Assembly: GCA_020736575.1 (NCBI GenBank)
Contig: JAGPYM010000008.1
Span: 620,001 to 684,000 of the forward strand
Direction of reading: 5' to 3'
Source of the DNA: Thelonectria olida
Taxonomy: Eukaryota > Ascomycota > Sordariomycetes > Hypocreales > Nectriaceae
Length of the DNA stretch: 64,000 nucleotides
The notes below the pieces were generated by a model that worked only from the letters and a program-made list of their open reading frames with translations, was not told the origin of the DNA and searched no databases. A program made the position numbers and the translations under genes. Below are positions 1-11,796 of this stretch, in pieces. Within the stretch, counting starts at the first letter, position 1, and each line of letters begins with the position of its first letter.

Positions 1-289
1 GAGCTCGACGGCGAGCGTCTGAAGGCCGTACCCGGCCATGGTGGCACTGGTCGACCAGGAGCCGGTGCGTCAGTGCTCAGCGAGCAGTTCAGGTCTACAA
101 TGAGAGAGGAGAGGAGGAAGTTCCAGGAAGAGATTCGGGTATGTTTTTTCCCTTGGGTTTGATCATGTCATGGGCACTTGCTAACCACCATTCCAGGAGG
201 AGCGTTCCCGAAACCGGAAGCTCGAGGAGGAGCTGGTTCGCTTGAAGCGTGGGCAAGGGCCTGCTAAGAGCCCCCTGAGTCCTCGGTAG
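1..289 (+). CDS. 3' end of an unidentified coiled-coil protein gene (5' truncated)
   Basis: Frame 1 is open from the left edge to a TAG at 287-289 if a 58 bp intron at 139-196 (GTATGT..CCAG) is removed. Exon 1 part is 1-138 (46 codons) and the last exon is 197-289, giving the final 76 residues. The tail is highly charged, rich in Glu, Arg and Lys (MREERRKFQEEIREERSRNR and on), and looks like the end of a coiled coil. It finishes in a Ser/Pro-rich stretch. The intron is phase 0 and joins two segments of the same composition, which supports the splice. I do not recognise the family; the diagnostic part lies off the left edge. Confidence 0.6.
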
Positions 290-2068
290 CTGCGACAGCG
301 CAAAGCATATCATCTCTCTGTGATTGACGACCCAAGAAGCGAGGGGGCTTCTTGATGGTCTGTACATTATTTCTTCCTCCTCAAGTCGTTGGAAGCGGGC
401 TTTTCTTCGTTTCTCGGCCTGTGTGAAATATTATTTACGGGAGCCAGCCCAGCGTGCTCTCTTCGCATGACAAGCAGACGGCGGGGTTTTGGGGGAGTCG
501 GTTCATATTTCTTTTTGCTTGGGGTACCTACATATTCATCCACATTACGGGAAGCTTTTGTACATGGCGGAGCACTTAAAAAAACGAACAAGGGCGAAAG
601 GGAGGGTGTTTCTTCTGGGATGACGAGAACAGCGAGAATGACGGGTCTTGTTTCTACGTGAGCGTTTCGAGGAGGAAATCGGAAAAACGGGCTGCTACGG
701 CGGAGATGAGAAAGGAATTAGACTTGACGAATCTCTCTGTCGTCTTCATTTACATTTGCTTTTGGTCTTTCTTTTTTTTTTTAACTCTTTTTCTGGATCC
801 GGGATTTGTCCATAGGTAGCTAGCACTTCCAGCTACGGCCAAATGCAGACCACATTGACCAGACATATTTCACACCCAGTTCAACTATTCGTACATACTT
901 CTCCCGAATTCTGACTCGAAAGCATCTGGACTGGTTGCGCGAATGACTTTCTCGGTGCGTTCTGAGTTCGACCGTCGCGAAACCGGGTCCAACTCTACGC
1001 AAGCATGCGCACGGGTTGACGTAAAGCGCGAAACCGTCCCGCCGCGGGAAGTCAATCTGGCGATGATGCCGCCCGTTCGGTGGGTGTGAACGGCCGCTTG
1101 CAGTCAAGGTCGTTGACGTGCAACGGCGGTGAAGCGATGGTCAACGACGACGTCGAGGGTTATCAGAAGACTTCCGGTTGACATGCATTCCAAACCGACA
1201 GCAAGGCAAAGACGAAGACATTTGATGACGCCCTCGGTGGAAACCTGTCTTCTTCCGCACCATGGCTCCTCTGTGTTCCCGTCATTCCAACCTTGAGACG
1301 TCAGAGTTGGCCTTGAACATTCCACATCAAACCCCGTTGCCGCTCTACCAGTGCGGTCAAGCGCCAAGTTCACAAAGACAGCTTGGATAGGAACAACAAA
1401 ACTCTCTTGATTCTATGTCTTCTATGTGCCAAGCAGGAGAAAGTGGGGGACGTGATACGACCTCGGTGTATGTCTGGCTATGTTCAGTGACAAGAGGGTA
1501 TAACTCGATTGCTTGTGCAAGGAAATAGAAGCAGACGAGGTCACCAGCATGGCCCGATCTTACAACGCAAAACGCCCAACGCCTTGTACCAGGGTTTCCT
1601 TCCCTCGGCCATCCCGACCGTCTATGCCAAGCGCCAAACACCAGCTATTTACACCAAAGACAAAATGCATGAAATACAAGGGTAAGTAAGTAACAGTTGA
1701 TGACAGAGGGAGAGTATCCAAACTGGGAAACCCAAATCAAACAAAACAAAGCTTCAAAAGAAAATACCAATGGAAAGCCAACCCAGGTTGTGTGCCTATG
1801 CCAGACCGTCTAAAATTGCAAACTCCTTTTCTTGACTCCGCTCCCGATCGTGCTCAATAAAAAAGTAAAGGTGGTAGAGTTGTGCGGAACAAATCTCGCT
1901 TGGGAGTTTAGCCCAACCGGGGGCTGACATGTCTTGAATGCTTGGGGCCAGAGAGTAGTCCAGGTTGTTTGTCGATGATGACGGATATTAGAGGAATGCA
2001 AGGTATGACGTCGCAATTATTGAGAAGTGTAGTGGCGTATGTTGCTGGCGTGGTAGACGAGTCCTTGT
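290..2068. other. Intergenic, two facing 3' ends
   Basis: Lies between the stop of the left-edge gene (+) and the stop of the SOK1-like gene (-). It should hold both 3' UTRs. It contains a T-rich run near 767-782. Short open frames here start at non-ATG codons or have no recognisable product. I see no gene. Confidence 0.6.
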
Positions 2069-3973
2069 CTAGTCCATTGCCATCTCGTCCTCGTCCACAT
2101 AGGCCATTCGAGCCCAAATCCTCCAGTGGATGACGCCCACATGGGCAATGCGAGTAGCAATGTCCTCAACGCCTCCTTCTTGCTGGCCCACGCGGATCGC
2201 CGCATCCAGATCCCGGTCTCGCCCAAGATCCAGACCACGAGCGTTGCTCGGTACGCGGTTGCCCGTCGCAATGGAGAACAGACAGACGCCCGAGAGAGAC
2301 TTGAAATAACGGACTCGCGCAGCCAGTTCTGCAATTAACCGGACTCGGTAGGCCTCTTGAACCTCTTCGAAAATTGGTGACGTGATCTTGCACACATTCT
2401 CCAAGAGCTTCTCCTCAAAGGACACAAGCATATCCAAGGGAGCATTGGTGAAGCGAAAGATCTGGAGAGCCATCGAAGGAGCAATGGCGCGCCAACGCTC
2501 CAGATGGTGAAGGTCATGGGGAGCTTGCTGGAGCAGAGCGACGAGGGATTCACGTAGATTGCGAGCCTTCGTCTTTGCTTCGTTCATATCGGGGGCAACA
2601 TACGAGGGCAAGATCAAGGAAGATCGAGGAGATGAGGAGGCAGATGAGGAGCTCAGCGCAAGGCTAGCTGGCCTTGATGTTGCCAGAGGAGTATTGAAGT
2701 TGAACTCGCTACTGCGCTTCAGGTCGGCATCGGAGCCTTGCAGAGAAAGCGCAGGTACTGCATTCAACCGTGACAGCCGTTCCAAGTCTTCATACATAAG
2801 CATGCAGACATCCAGGTTGATGGCATCAAGGACATCGGATCTCACTCGGTTCAGTCGGTCCTCATCGAAGAAAAAGGTTCCGGGAAGGGGCTTGTCGCCA
2901 GCCGAGGGAAGCATCGATCGCGACAGGCCCTCAAAGAAAATACCCATCTCACCAAACGGAGAAGAGCCTGAGGTAGTCGAGTAATTGCGGGCGGCCTCTC
3001 GGTACCAAGGCTTTGCATCACTGATATCCATCTTTCGACTCCGGAGCTTCTTCATCAGAAACTTTTGCTCAAAGGCCGACGTCTCCTCGATCAACGCGGG
3101 TCTCAAGCATCTGATCTGGTGGTTTGCGACATCCAACTTCATCGCCTCCAATACACTCAATAGACTTCGCATGCCGTTGACAAGCTCATCAACATCGTTG
3201 TTTCGGTTGCCGTTGCTGAGTTGGTTATACATGGAGTCGACCCATTCATCTCGCATTGGGGCACAGTGAGACTTGAGCACACCAGAGAGCCACTGTGCCA
3301 GCTTCTCAAGATCAGCGATGCCCTTGTAGAATTGCTGCATCAACAGCTCGACGTTCAGCCCTTCGTCCAAGAACTGCTTGTCACGTTGCGGGACGAGGGT
3401 CTGAATAATGTCCTTGACAGCTTTAAGTAGCTTCGGCAGACACCAGTTCTCACTGGTGCCATATTCCTCATCAAATCCCGGTCGATCGACAATGAACTGA
3501 ACCAGCTGACGCTTGAGAGTTGCCCAAAAACAACTGGCTCGATCGTGTTTTCTTCGGCCCTTATCACCCTCAACGTTGGGTCGAAAGTGCAATTCAGGAT
3601 CGAAATTGATGTCGTGTCGCAGCTTGGGATTGTTGATAATTTTTGACACCTCCAGCTCACTCAAGCTTGACCGAGTGACAGGAGGCTCAAGTGAATGGGA
3701 GAATTTATCATTGCCCAATTCGGGCGATGGGCTAGGAGAGGCAGATGGCGGCTCGAGACGGTTCCTGAAGGCGTGTGAGGTTGAACCGGTGGTAGAATGG
3801 TTGTGATATCGGCGCATTGAGCCTTGAGAGGCTTTTGCTGCAGCTTCCTCGTTGGCCTTTGTTGGTTTAACCTTCCCCTCTGGATTTGCCTCGGCCTCGT
3901 TGGGCACGGGGGCTGACGTCGACAAACTCCTTCCACGCCTCTCGAGGTGATCAAATCCCCGGTCGGCGTCCAT
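2069..3973 (-). CDS. SOK1: TCP11/SOK1-like protein
   Basis: Uninterrupted frame of 634 residues ending in TAG. Known family role: T-complex 11 domain proteins include yeast SOK1, a dosage suppressor of cAMP-PKA deficiency, so a part in PKA-linked growth signalling is likely. Seen: a Ser/Pro-rich N-terminal third, then TCP11 landmarks (IINNPKLRHDINFDPELHF, a helical middle with LPKLLKAVKDII, and RIAHVGVIHWRIW near the C terminus). The start is the ATG at 3973 in a near-ideal context (CCACCATGG). The frame is open upstream as far as a GTG at 4048. A good acceptor (CTGTCACAG) just inside that stretch suggests a 5' UTR intron or an extra coding exon, so up to 25 more residues are possible. Confidence 0.85.
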   Translation of the reverse strand: MDADRGFDHLERRGRSLSTSAPVPNEAEANPEGKVKPTKANEEAAAKASQGSMRRYHNHSTTGSTSHAFRNRLEPPSASPSPSPELGNDKFSHSLEPPVTRSSLSELEVSKIINNPKLRHDINFDPELHFRPNVEGDKGRRKHDRASCFWATLKRQLVQFIVDRPGFDEEYGTSENWCLPKLLKAVKDIIQTLVPQRDKQFLDEGLNVELLMQQFYKGIADLEKLAQWLSGVLKSHCAPMRDEWVDSMYNQLSNGNRNNDVDELVNGMRSLLSVLEAMKLDVANHQIRCLRPALIEETSAFEQKFLMKKLRSRKMDISDAKPWYREAARNYSTTSGSSPFGEMGIFFEGLSRSMLPSAGDKPLPGTFFFDEDRLNRVRSDVLDAINLDVCMLMYEDLERLSRLNAVPALSLQGSDADLKRSSEFNFNTPLATSRPASLALSSSSASSSPRSSLILPSYVAPDMNEAKTKARNLRESLVALLQQAPHDLHHLERWRAIAPSMALQIFRFTNAPLDMLVSFEEKLLENVCKITSPIFEEVQEAYRVRLIAELAARVRYFKSLSGVCLFSIATGNRVPSNARGLDLGRDRDLDAAIRVGQQEGGVEDIATRIAHVGVIHWRIWARMAYVDEDEMAMD

Positions 3974-6455
3974 GGTGGGCTTCGGTTTATTCGAAAAGGA
4001 ACCCTTCGATTCGGTAAGGCGATGGGTTTCCTCTTGCTGTGACAGCACAAGTTATGAGACTGTTCAGATGCGCTGGAGCTGCCTCAAGATCAATTAAGGA
4101 CAACTAGAGACAGAAATCAGTAAAGGGGCTCTGCATGATAAAAGGAGCTCCGCCGAGCAAACTAGAATTTGAAGGGGTAAGTGACCAGGGATAGTAGTCA
4201 CAAGCGGACGGCCCGTTGCAGGAAGCGTCGGGTATTCAGGGTTACTGTGCGCCTGCGTGTACACCGAGTACGAGCGCCTGCGAGTATACGATGAGGGCAA
4301 AATGGAGGGAAGCGCCAGAGCTTGCTTACATGTAAGGCGAGAAGTCGGGATTGTGATCAACGGGCGACGCCGGCGGGAATGTTGTGGTCGCCTTCGTCTC
4401 TCTATTCGCAAGGATCGGGTTGCCGTTTGTTAGGCACTAGGTCCGTATAACGAGTTGTTTGCCTGCAGGAGAAAGCCGAAGAGGCGAGGACAGAACTTCG
4501 AGTTTCAACAAGTTGAGTGCAGTTGTGGTGTTGCGAGGCGAGTCGTCGTGGTTGGTTGTGTTCTCGTGGGTGGTGGCAGTGATTCGAGTTCGGATACCGG
4601 GAATGCAACAGCGAAGGGCTGTGTAGAGGGTTGCAGTGGGAATGAGAGAATCTTAGCCCCGAGAGCAAACAGCGATAGGAACAAAGGAGTGTGGGTGTGA
4701 ATGCGTGAGCAAGGGAATAAGCACAAGTACGAATACAGAGTCGCTGGTATCTTTTGATGTTTTATTTCTTTCCAGAAAGAGAGAGAGAGAGTCAGGAAGG
4801 AGGGAGAAGGGAAAAGGAGAAGAGAGGAAGCGAGGGCAGGTGCAGGGAAAGGGGCTTATAGGTGAGTTAGTCGTCTACAAGGAAGGAGCGGGATGGAAGT
4901 TGGGAGTTGTTGGGATCATGAGCCGGGCCCACCGCCGACGCCTCCAAAACAACCTTGAGGCGAGCTCTGGGGAAGGAGCGAGAAGAAAAATTATCTTTTC
5001 GTTCTTAGAACCTACTTTCGTGGCATGACAGGATCTTCAGAATGCCACCATGCAGACGCTAAAAAGGATAGACTGCCACAGCGGCGCAGGGTGGTGGGCA
5101 GTGGGCAAGAATGGGCATGCTTGCGGCAACCCGACAAAATCAACTGGGTCTCCACACAGCACACACCCATGGAGTCGCTAGCAGGGGGAGGGGGGCCAGC
5201 TGAAGAGTCAAGACTGACACGCCCCCCTTTCGCTTTTCATCAATTTGAATTCTGCGTGGTATTCGGACTGCGTCTAGATTAATGTCCTCGATTGAACTTC
5301 TTGCGCGTCAACACCCCGCGGTCCGCACCGTAAGTTGTCTTATACATTTTGAAAACTCTCTCCTCGTTGCTACGTACCTAAGAAAGGTTGTTTCCAAGGC
5401 CTGCCTAGGTACAAAGGTACGTCCGTGCCGTTAAGTGATCAACAACAAGCCTCCAGCTGGTTCGATGCTGTCTTCAATCGCAGCGCAACTAGGTTTTCGT
5501 GCTCGGGAACATTGCCTACCTATTCGCACTGACTCTGGCTTCTTGATTATTAGAAGTCCAGAAACCATTGGTGATATCAGTCCTATCTAGCTAGGTCAGG
5601 TAGGGAGCGCAATCTGACACTGCAGCGACGCAGCAGTCAATCAAGCAAACACACGACTCTCTCATATCTGACGGCTGCTTCGCACAGAGTGCACTGCATT
5701 GCATCATGTTTGAAGGAGTCAGCCCTCTTGAACTGACCCGCAGCCGGGTCACTGCAGGGAAACCGGATAGACCGAGGCATCAGAGCGACGGGCAAGACCA
5801 TGCTCATATACGGATACACACTACGTAGGTCGGTAGCAATTACCAAGCAAACAGTCCGTCAGCCCGCACGGCATCGTGTTCCCAAGTCAAGTTAGTCAAG
5901 TGGAAAGGCAGCTGTGCTCGTAAAATCGCATCTCCCGCAATATGCACGTGTCTCGTGGCTCCCATCGAATATCGAACGGGGTCAGCGTCAATGGCATGTC
6001 GATGGACGATGCGCGATGGACGATGGCGATGGGCATATATCCACATTATGGCCCCGGTTTGTCCACAATTGGAGACTCCCCAGCAGGAGAGTCAGTCGCC
6101 CTTCCATGCTCTGCCCTTGTTACCCCTTGACCCTTGGTCTTGGCCCCCCAAACAAGAAGCCACCCCCGGGGCATGTCTGACGGCTCAGTCCTGATCCAGC
6201 CAGCCTGCCCTTGCATGCCTCCAACTTCAAATAAGAATGGGCAGAGCCAACGACAAGAGAGTTCGGGTTAAGCAGGGGTATTGCGCTGCGTTGGATCACG
6301 ACCATCTTTGGGGGCCAACGGACCAACATCACGGGATGGTCGACATCCAAATTCACCGTTATTTTGGGTATGGACTTAGTCAGTACGCAGCTACGTGGGC
6401 ACGTCGTCAGTCACAATTACGGCGGCTCTTCACGCTTGGGTGGCACTACAGCCCG

Positions 6456-6475
6456 AGATGAGATGAGATGAGATG
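6456..6475. repeat. (AGATG)4 simple repeat
   Basis: Four exact tandem copies of AGATG in the long intergenic interval. Confidence 0.95.
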
Positions 6476-7305
6476 GCTTGCACGAGGCGGCCGAGCGAAT
6501 TTCGGATGTGGCGTTGGTGTGCTCATCAATCAAGATGAGTTTTTTCCTGTTGTCTTATAATTATGTATTCTCACAGTTGACGTGGTGCCATTATTGCGGT
6601 TCACTGTCACGGGCTGGAAGGTGCGCGCGATTATGCGACATATGCATCGGGCAGGCGCCACCCACGAACGAATGGTACGTAACTTCGTACTTGGTACGCA
6701 TCTTCCAACTCAAACCGGAAAAGTTCTCTACAGTGTGCTATCCTCAAAGCGCACATGGACCGGCCCAAGAACCTCACAACATCAACACGGATATACGAAG
6801 TATCCAGGGCTTTCTTCCCTCGACGCTCACCATGCGTCCTCATCCAATCCATTCCCAAAGAATGCAGCAAAGATCCAGGGACCTCCCCAGAGCCAACCCA
6901 GGGATGGACCCAACTCTGGCCAGGGGCCCGGGCGGAAGAAGAAAAGAGGCGACCTTCGCCTTTGGGACCCCATCAGCCGTCGCCGCTGATCTAGAAGCGA
7001 CCCAGAAGCTTGCTGGCGCTCGAAATGATGGAGCCACCCCAGCCCAGCTTCGGCCTCTGCGAGAAAGTCCCTTCCCTCCTTTGCGGTGAGGTCATTTGTC
7101 GGCCAACCCAAAAGCCTCGAAACGAGATTGGCGATAACGCTGGCTAGTTGATGCACTGTGGTTGCGTAGGTACGTGTGTTGCCAACAATGAGCTAACAAG
7201 AGGGAAGAGTCATGACACCCACAGGGTCTCCTACACCCTATTCGTAATGCCACGAGGGTGAGTCCGCTGCCAAAGCGAGCAGCGGCAATGCCATGGAGGA
7301 GGCGG

Positions 7306-7338
7306 CGGCAATGGCAATGGAAATGGCAATGGAAATGA
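7306..7338. repeat. Short tandem repeat of GGCAATGGAAAT type
   Basis: Two full alternating GGCAAT/GGAAAT units plus flanking partial copies. It produces a spurious His/Cys-rich frame on the minus strand. Confidence 0.8.
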
Positions 7339-7461
7339 CAAAAGAGGATGCCGTTGGATGGCAGTGGGCGGGAATGTGCACCGACTGGAAGGATTTCGGG
7401 AGGACTCGCCTCTCTCAAACAATACCATTCATCATTCTCATCTGTGGGCATCCGAAATCCG

Positions 7462-7490
7462 CCACCACCACCACCACCATCACCATCACC
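7462..7490. repeat. (CCA)n trinucleotide repeat
   Basis: Six exact CCA units followed by degenerate TCACCATCACC units. Intergenic; no convincing coding frame runs through it. Confidence 0.9.
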
Positions 7491-10400
7491 GCCTTCGTCA
7501 CCCCGACACATCATCTCCAGTGCGTGAGTCAAGTACACTGCGGTGAGGTTTTGCCCTCCTTTCAGAGCCCTGTCCCCCACAAACACGGAACACCGAGTCG
7601 TTCGCCACGAACGAGCGCAGCGGTGCCCTTCCGATGGGAGGAAATGTTCGCGGATGGGTCATTCCAAACCCTTCCCTGGGCCCTGGTGTCCAGGTGTCGT
7701 GCCACCTTATTACGCTCTCTGCTGGCATGACCGAGGAGCAGCAGGGACTCACACGCCTGAGAAGAGAAGACGGTGGTCCAGAGCCAAGGCGTGCGCGTAC
7801 TTCGTACCGACCACGGCATCCTGATGGCACTAGTATCAATGAGTAAAGACCGAAGTTACCGAACCGCCCATCGCGGGCCAGATCCTTTCATCCCGACCTC
7901 GTGGGAACCAGGTACCGATTTGGCCAATGGCTGTATCGGGACGGGACAAGGCACTTTGCGTGCCCCTGGCAAAGGTGACAATGCTCAAGCCTCATCAACA
8001 AAGCTGGAACCCGCTCACGCAGTCTCGCCTCGTCTCGTCGAGCTGACGACCAATGCGATCTGAAAAAGAAGACCCTGAAGATGCTGGCTACTGGGTTCCT
8101 CCGAGTTGCGCAGGTCCCTGAACTAACCCGGACCCGGTGGGGACGCGCCGAGTCAGGGTTCTCGGGGTTGGTTCTCGACCTGAGGAGCACAGTTTAATGC
8201 CATGTTGATGAATGATGAAGGCAAAGAGGCCAACGACGTCGTAATGGCACGTGGCTACGGGCGATGAAAGCGAGATGGTGATAGCAGTAAGATTCTGTCT
8301 TATGTTGTCTCAAGTTTCGGAGATTCAGCCATGACCAATGCAGGTCCTATATGTGGTCCAGGATTCAACACTGTTCCACGTCCAACAACTGTCTGTCAAG
8401 ATGTAGGCGTGGCAACAGCTTCCAGTGTCTCACGTTGTGCTGGTGATGCGACACAGAGCAAAAAGAAACTGCTGTAGCAACCGTGACAGCGACGTCGGAC
8501 GGTAGTGGTGTCGGAGTGGTGTGGTTTACCTGCTCGGTGCTTGGTCCCTGTGAGTCGTGACACAGGAAATTGAGAACCCTGTCTGCCAAAGGACTAACAA
8601 GTCATGTGCAAGGAGGTGCAAGGGATTGGATGGAGAACGAGAAAGGGTGAATGGAGGTGACTCGACGTTGAATCGAATATCGAGCCCTCGTCTCTCGGGT
8701 TTGTTTTATTTGTTTTGTTTTACCTTTGTTTACTTTTGTTCCGTTGTGGCGGCCTCTTAGCTAACAAGTCATCAATCCATTCATCCCCCTTTCCGCCCAT
8801 CTCGATCTGCCCCCTGCGCAGCTTCACGATCAATCACAGAACTTATCATTCCCCTTGCCCTCTTATTGCCGTTTTTGTGGCGTTCCCCAGTCCCAGTCCC
8901 ATCTAATCCTTATCCCGATTGGAAAACCCACCAATCCCTTGCGTCGGCCACACCATCTTCCAAGGTCCCGTGGACACTCAAACAACTCTCACCGTATCCC
9001 CTCCAAGGACCAGTCAGCCAGCGCATCAACTGCGACTCACACTTTCGTACGGGACAGTTGGGCCGTAATTGCGAAGTACTACCCTCTTGCTTGCTGCTAT
9101 TTGGCTGACGCTTACGCTGCACTACAACGCTGCATCCGCTGCATCTGGCCAAAGAGGAGCTGGGAAACATCAGTCGCCCCCCTACTTCGTATGTACTGTA
9201 AGCATCTATCGGCTTATTGGATTGTTGGCTAGATTCAGTTCGTTCAGAATGGTCCTTGGCCGCCGCAGCCGCATCAGGTAGTTACAGTACAAATTTGCGG
9301 ATACTGGCCATCTCAGCTTGTCTCCGTGTTCTCAGTCATATCGGTCACATTCTTCGGCCTGGTGCGTCCTCTTCTCCCGACTGTGGCTAACCACTTCGCA
9401 CTCACGCCTTACACCTACCTTACACAGCCTTGGGCGCCTCCCAGTTCGTATATTGGACATTTACGGCTTCAACTCTACATGATGTGAAGTCTCGGATAGC
9501 AGAGTCGCACATGCAGCACACGCATGACCATGACCATAACGGGCCTCACCGACCTTCTGATGGCTCTGCACGCACAACCACCAGCATATTGTCGTCAGCC
9601 AGCACCCGACCCTACGCGCACCACGTGTCATCGGCGTGCGTTTCCCTAGCAGTATTCGAAGAGTTGTTGGGCCAAAGCTGGCAGCGTCTGAAGTCTGATA
9701 CGAGTGATGGAGTGTGTTCGTACTTCCTACAGCGGCTAATTCGTGCACACACATCCTCAACATGGCTGATGCAGATTTGCATTGATGCACGAGTACTTCA
9801 CGTGCCCTATATCCAGCGCCGATGGCTTTTGCCCCAGCCTAGGGTCTGTTTCAGTTTCACCTTGAGATGAACCTGGATCCCAAACCCATCCTCCGAACCA
9901 AGGTGGCTCCGGCCATCAGGCTCAGGCTCCGGCTTGAGCTCTGATTTGAGCATGTAACTTGCCCCGAGGACGTAATAACTTAACTAAGTAGTTACGCAAC
10001 TCAGGCCATCAGATTGTGAAACGGCTCAACAAGCCAACGTATGCTCTGTGTGGACAAGTGCGGGTGGATGTGGGGTTGGGAGACGAGGCTGATAACGCAC
10101 GTGCGTATTTGCACTTCGCACGTACCTAATTTCTGTGCAAGCGTACCTACATTGCTCGAAATAGCCATTTGGGGAAATCTCCTATCAAATTGTTCAATGG
10201 CAATCGCATTCCACGTTTCAAAGTCAGCTATGGACCAGTAGAGCAATGCCCGAACCGAGGTTTCCGACTGGCTGAATAGTACTACTCTTGAACGAAGACC
10301 TCTATCGTGTAGATACATAGTACCAACATCGTGCTTGCAGAGCTAGCTCGCCTTACGATGCCAGCCGGCGATTATAGAAAATTTTGTCGTCTCTGATTTC

Positions 10401-11784
10401 GTATTCAGGGGAATTTTCAGGCCTCTTCTTCGCTAATTGCCTCTTGACTTCACGAGTTGTTCTTCGGTTTCGCCAGCATGTAGCTAAGAGCACGCATCGT
10501 TGTTGGGCTTTTGGTGTAACCACTCCGTCGGGACAATGGGAAGTCACCCTTTGAGCTTCACTAATAGAACGTGTGGTGACGATCCATGGAGTGGGTTGAG
10601 GCTCCTCAAGGTAAATACTGAAAAGAGGCAGAGGTGAGCTCTCGGACAACAAAAGCGAGCAAGTCAGGTCGACTTTCTGTTAAGACGTCACCATTGTCGA
10701 GCCAGATCGAGACAACTCTCGTTGTTTTACTAACCATCGCTATGGTGGCGCAGTGGCATCGATGATGATGTCCTCCTCGTGAAAAATAAACTTATTAGAG
10801 CCGCCTCCTCTTCGTGTACCAGATATGCATCATGCAACGTGGCTCGTTCAATATCTAGAGGTTGGTCGTTCCGCATTGTCGTGTGAATCCGTTTGTTCCA
10901 TATTCCTTATTCCGCATCTTAGCAAAAACTCTGCCTGCCGGGCCCGGAAGGTTGCATTGCGGAGCGCACCTCTCGGGCAGCCGGCCGGCTGATGACGGGA
11001 AACGGGGACCGGAGGTTCCGGGTTTGACAGCTTGAAAGTTGAAAACTTTGATGCCGAAGCTCCAGAGTAGGAAGAAGTAGCGAGGCAGCTAATGAGAACG
11101 GGGAGCGAAGCCGAGTGAAAGAAAAGAAAAGAATGCAGAACAAGACTTTTCGCCGACCCTACCTTGAGGCTGGCGCCTCGCCTTCTGCCACGACCCCACG
11201 AGACGCAGGGAGGGTGATGCCCTTCGACCGAATGCCGGACAGTCACGAACTCACAGCGTTGGCTTTTAGCCTCAATGGAGCCATTGGATGGAGGGCTTGG
11301 GGTGGTGAGACAGGACGGAGTAGGGTTGCGACTATTGCCAGATTCCATTCCTCGCAACCCCTCCTCCCTACTCCTCCCTCCCTCTAAGGGCTCGTCTGCT
11401 CCCCTGTCCGCGCTCCATAGAGGGTCATCATGGCAATCACTGGGACGAACCATCCATCGTCCCATGTATCCATCGATCGATCCCTCCGGGGCTTCTGGGC
11501 CGGACTTGCTTACATACATATCACAGGCAGCCTCTCCCTGCATATGCCCAGCTATGCATGCCACCACCCCAAGGCCCAAGGCTGCTTCGTACTTGAGGTT
11601 TGCTTGCTTTTGTTTGTTTGCTTTCTTTTCCTCCCTCTCTTAGTCTTCCCTCTCATCCCTGCATGCCCCCTCCCTACCAATTTTTTCCATCACACCTGAG
11701 TCAAAAACCCGCACACAGACACACACACTTGTTCCCCTCGTGACCCTGCCTGTCCGCCGCCCCGAACGAGAACGAAGGGGCCAA

Positions 11785-11796
11785 GGGGGGGGGGGG
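11785..11796. repeat. G12 homopolymer
   Basis: Twelve consecutive G on the plus strand, in the long intergenic interval. Confidence 0.95.

Noticed and set aside
3974..4048. Extension of the SOK1-like protein to the GTG at 4048
   Set aside because: GTG is not a normal fungal start, and the ATG at 3973 has an excellent context; a leader intron acceptor explains the open stretch better.
6478..7089. 203-codon plus-strand open frame
   Set aside because: Starts at TTG; overlapping frames on both strands are equally open; no family signature.
7441..7500. CCA-rich tract read as a His-rich or Gly-rich protein
   Set aside because: Simple-sequence repeat; apparent His8 and Gly7 runs come from the repeat itself.
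10848..11579. 243-codon minus-strand open frame in the long intergenic interval
   Set aside because: Opens at TTG, has no recognisable domain, and its composition (runs of Ser, Pro, Gly, Arg) looks like random translation.
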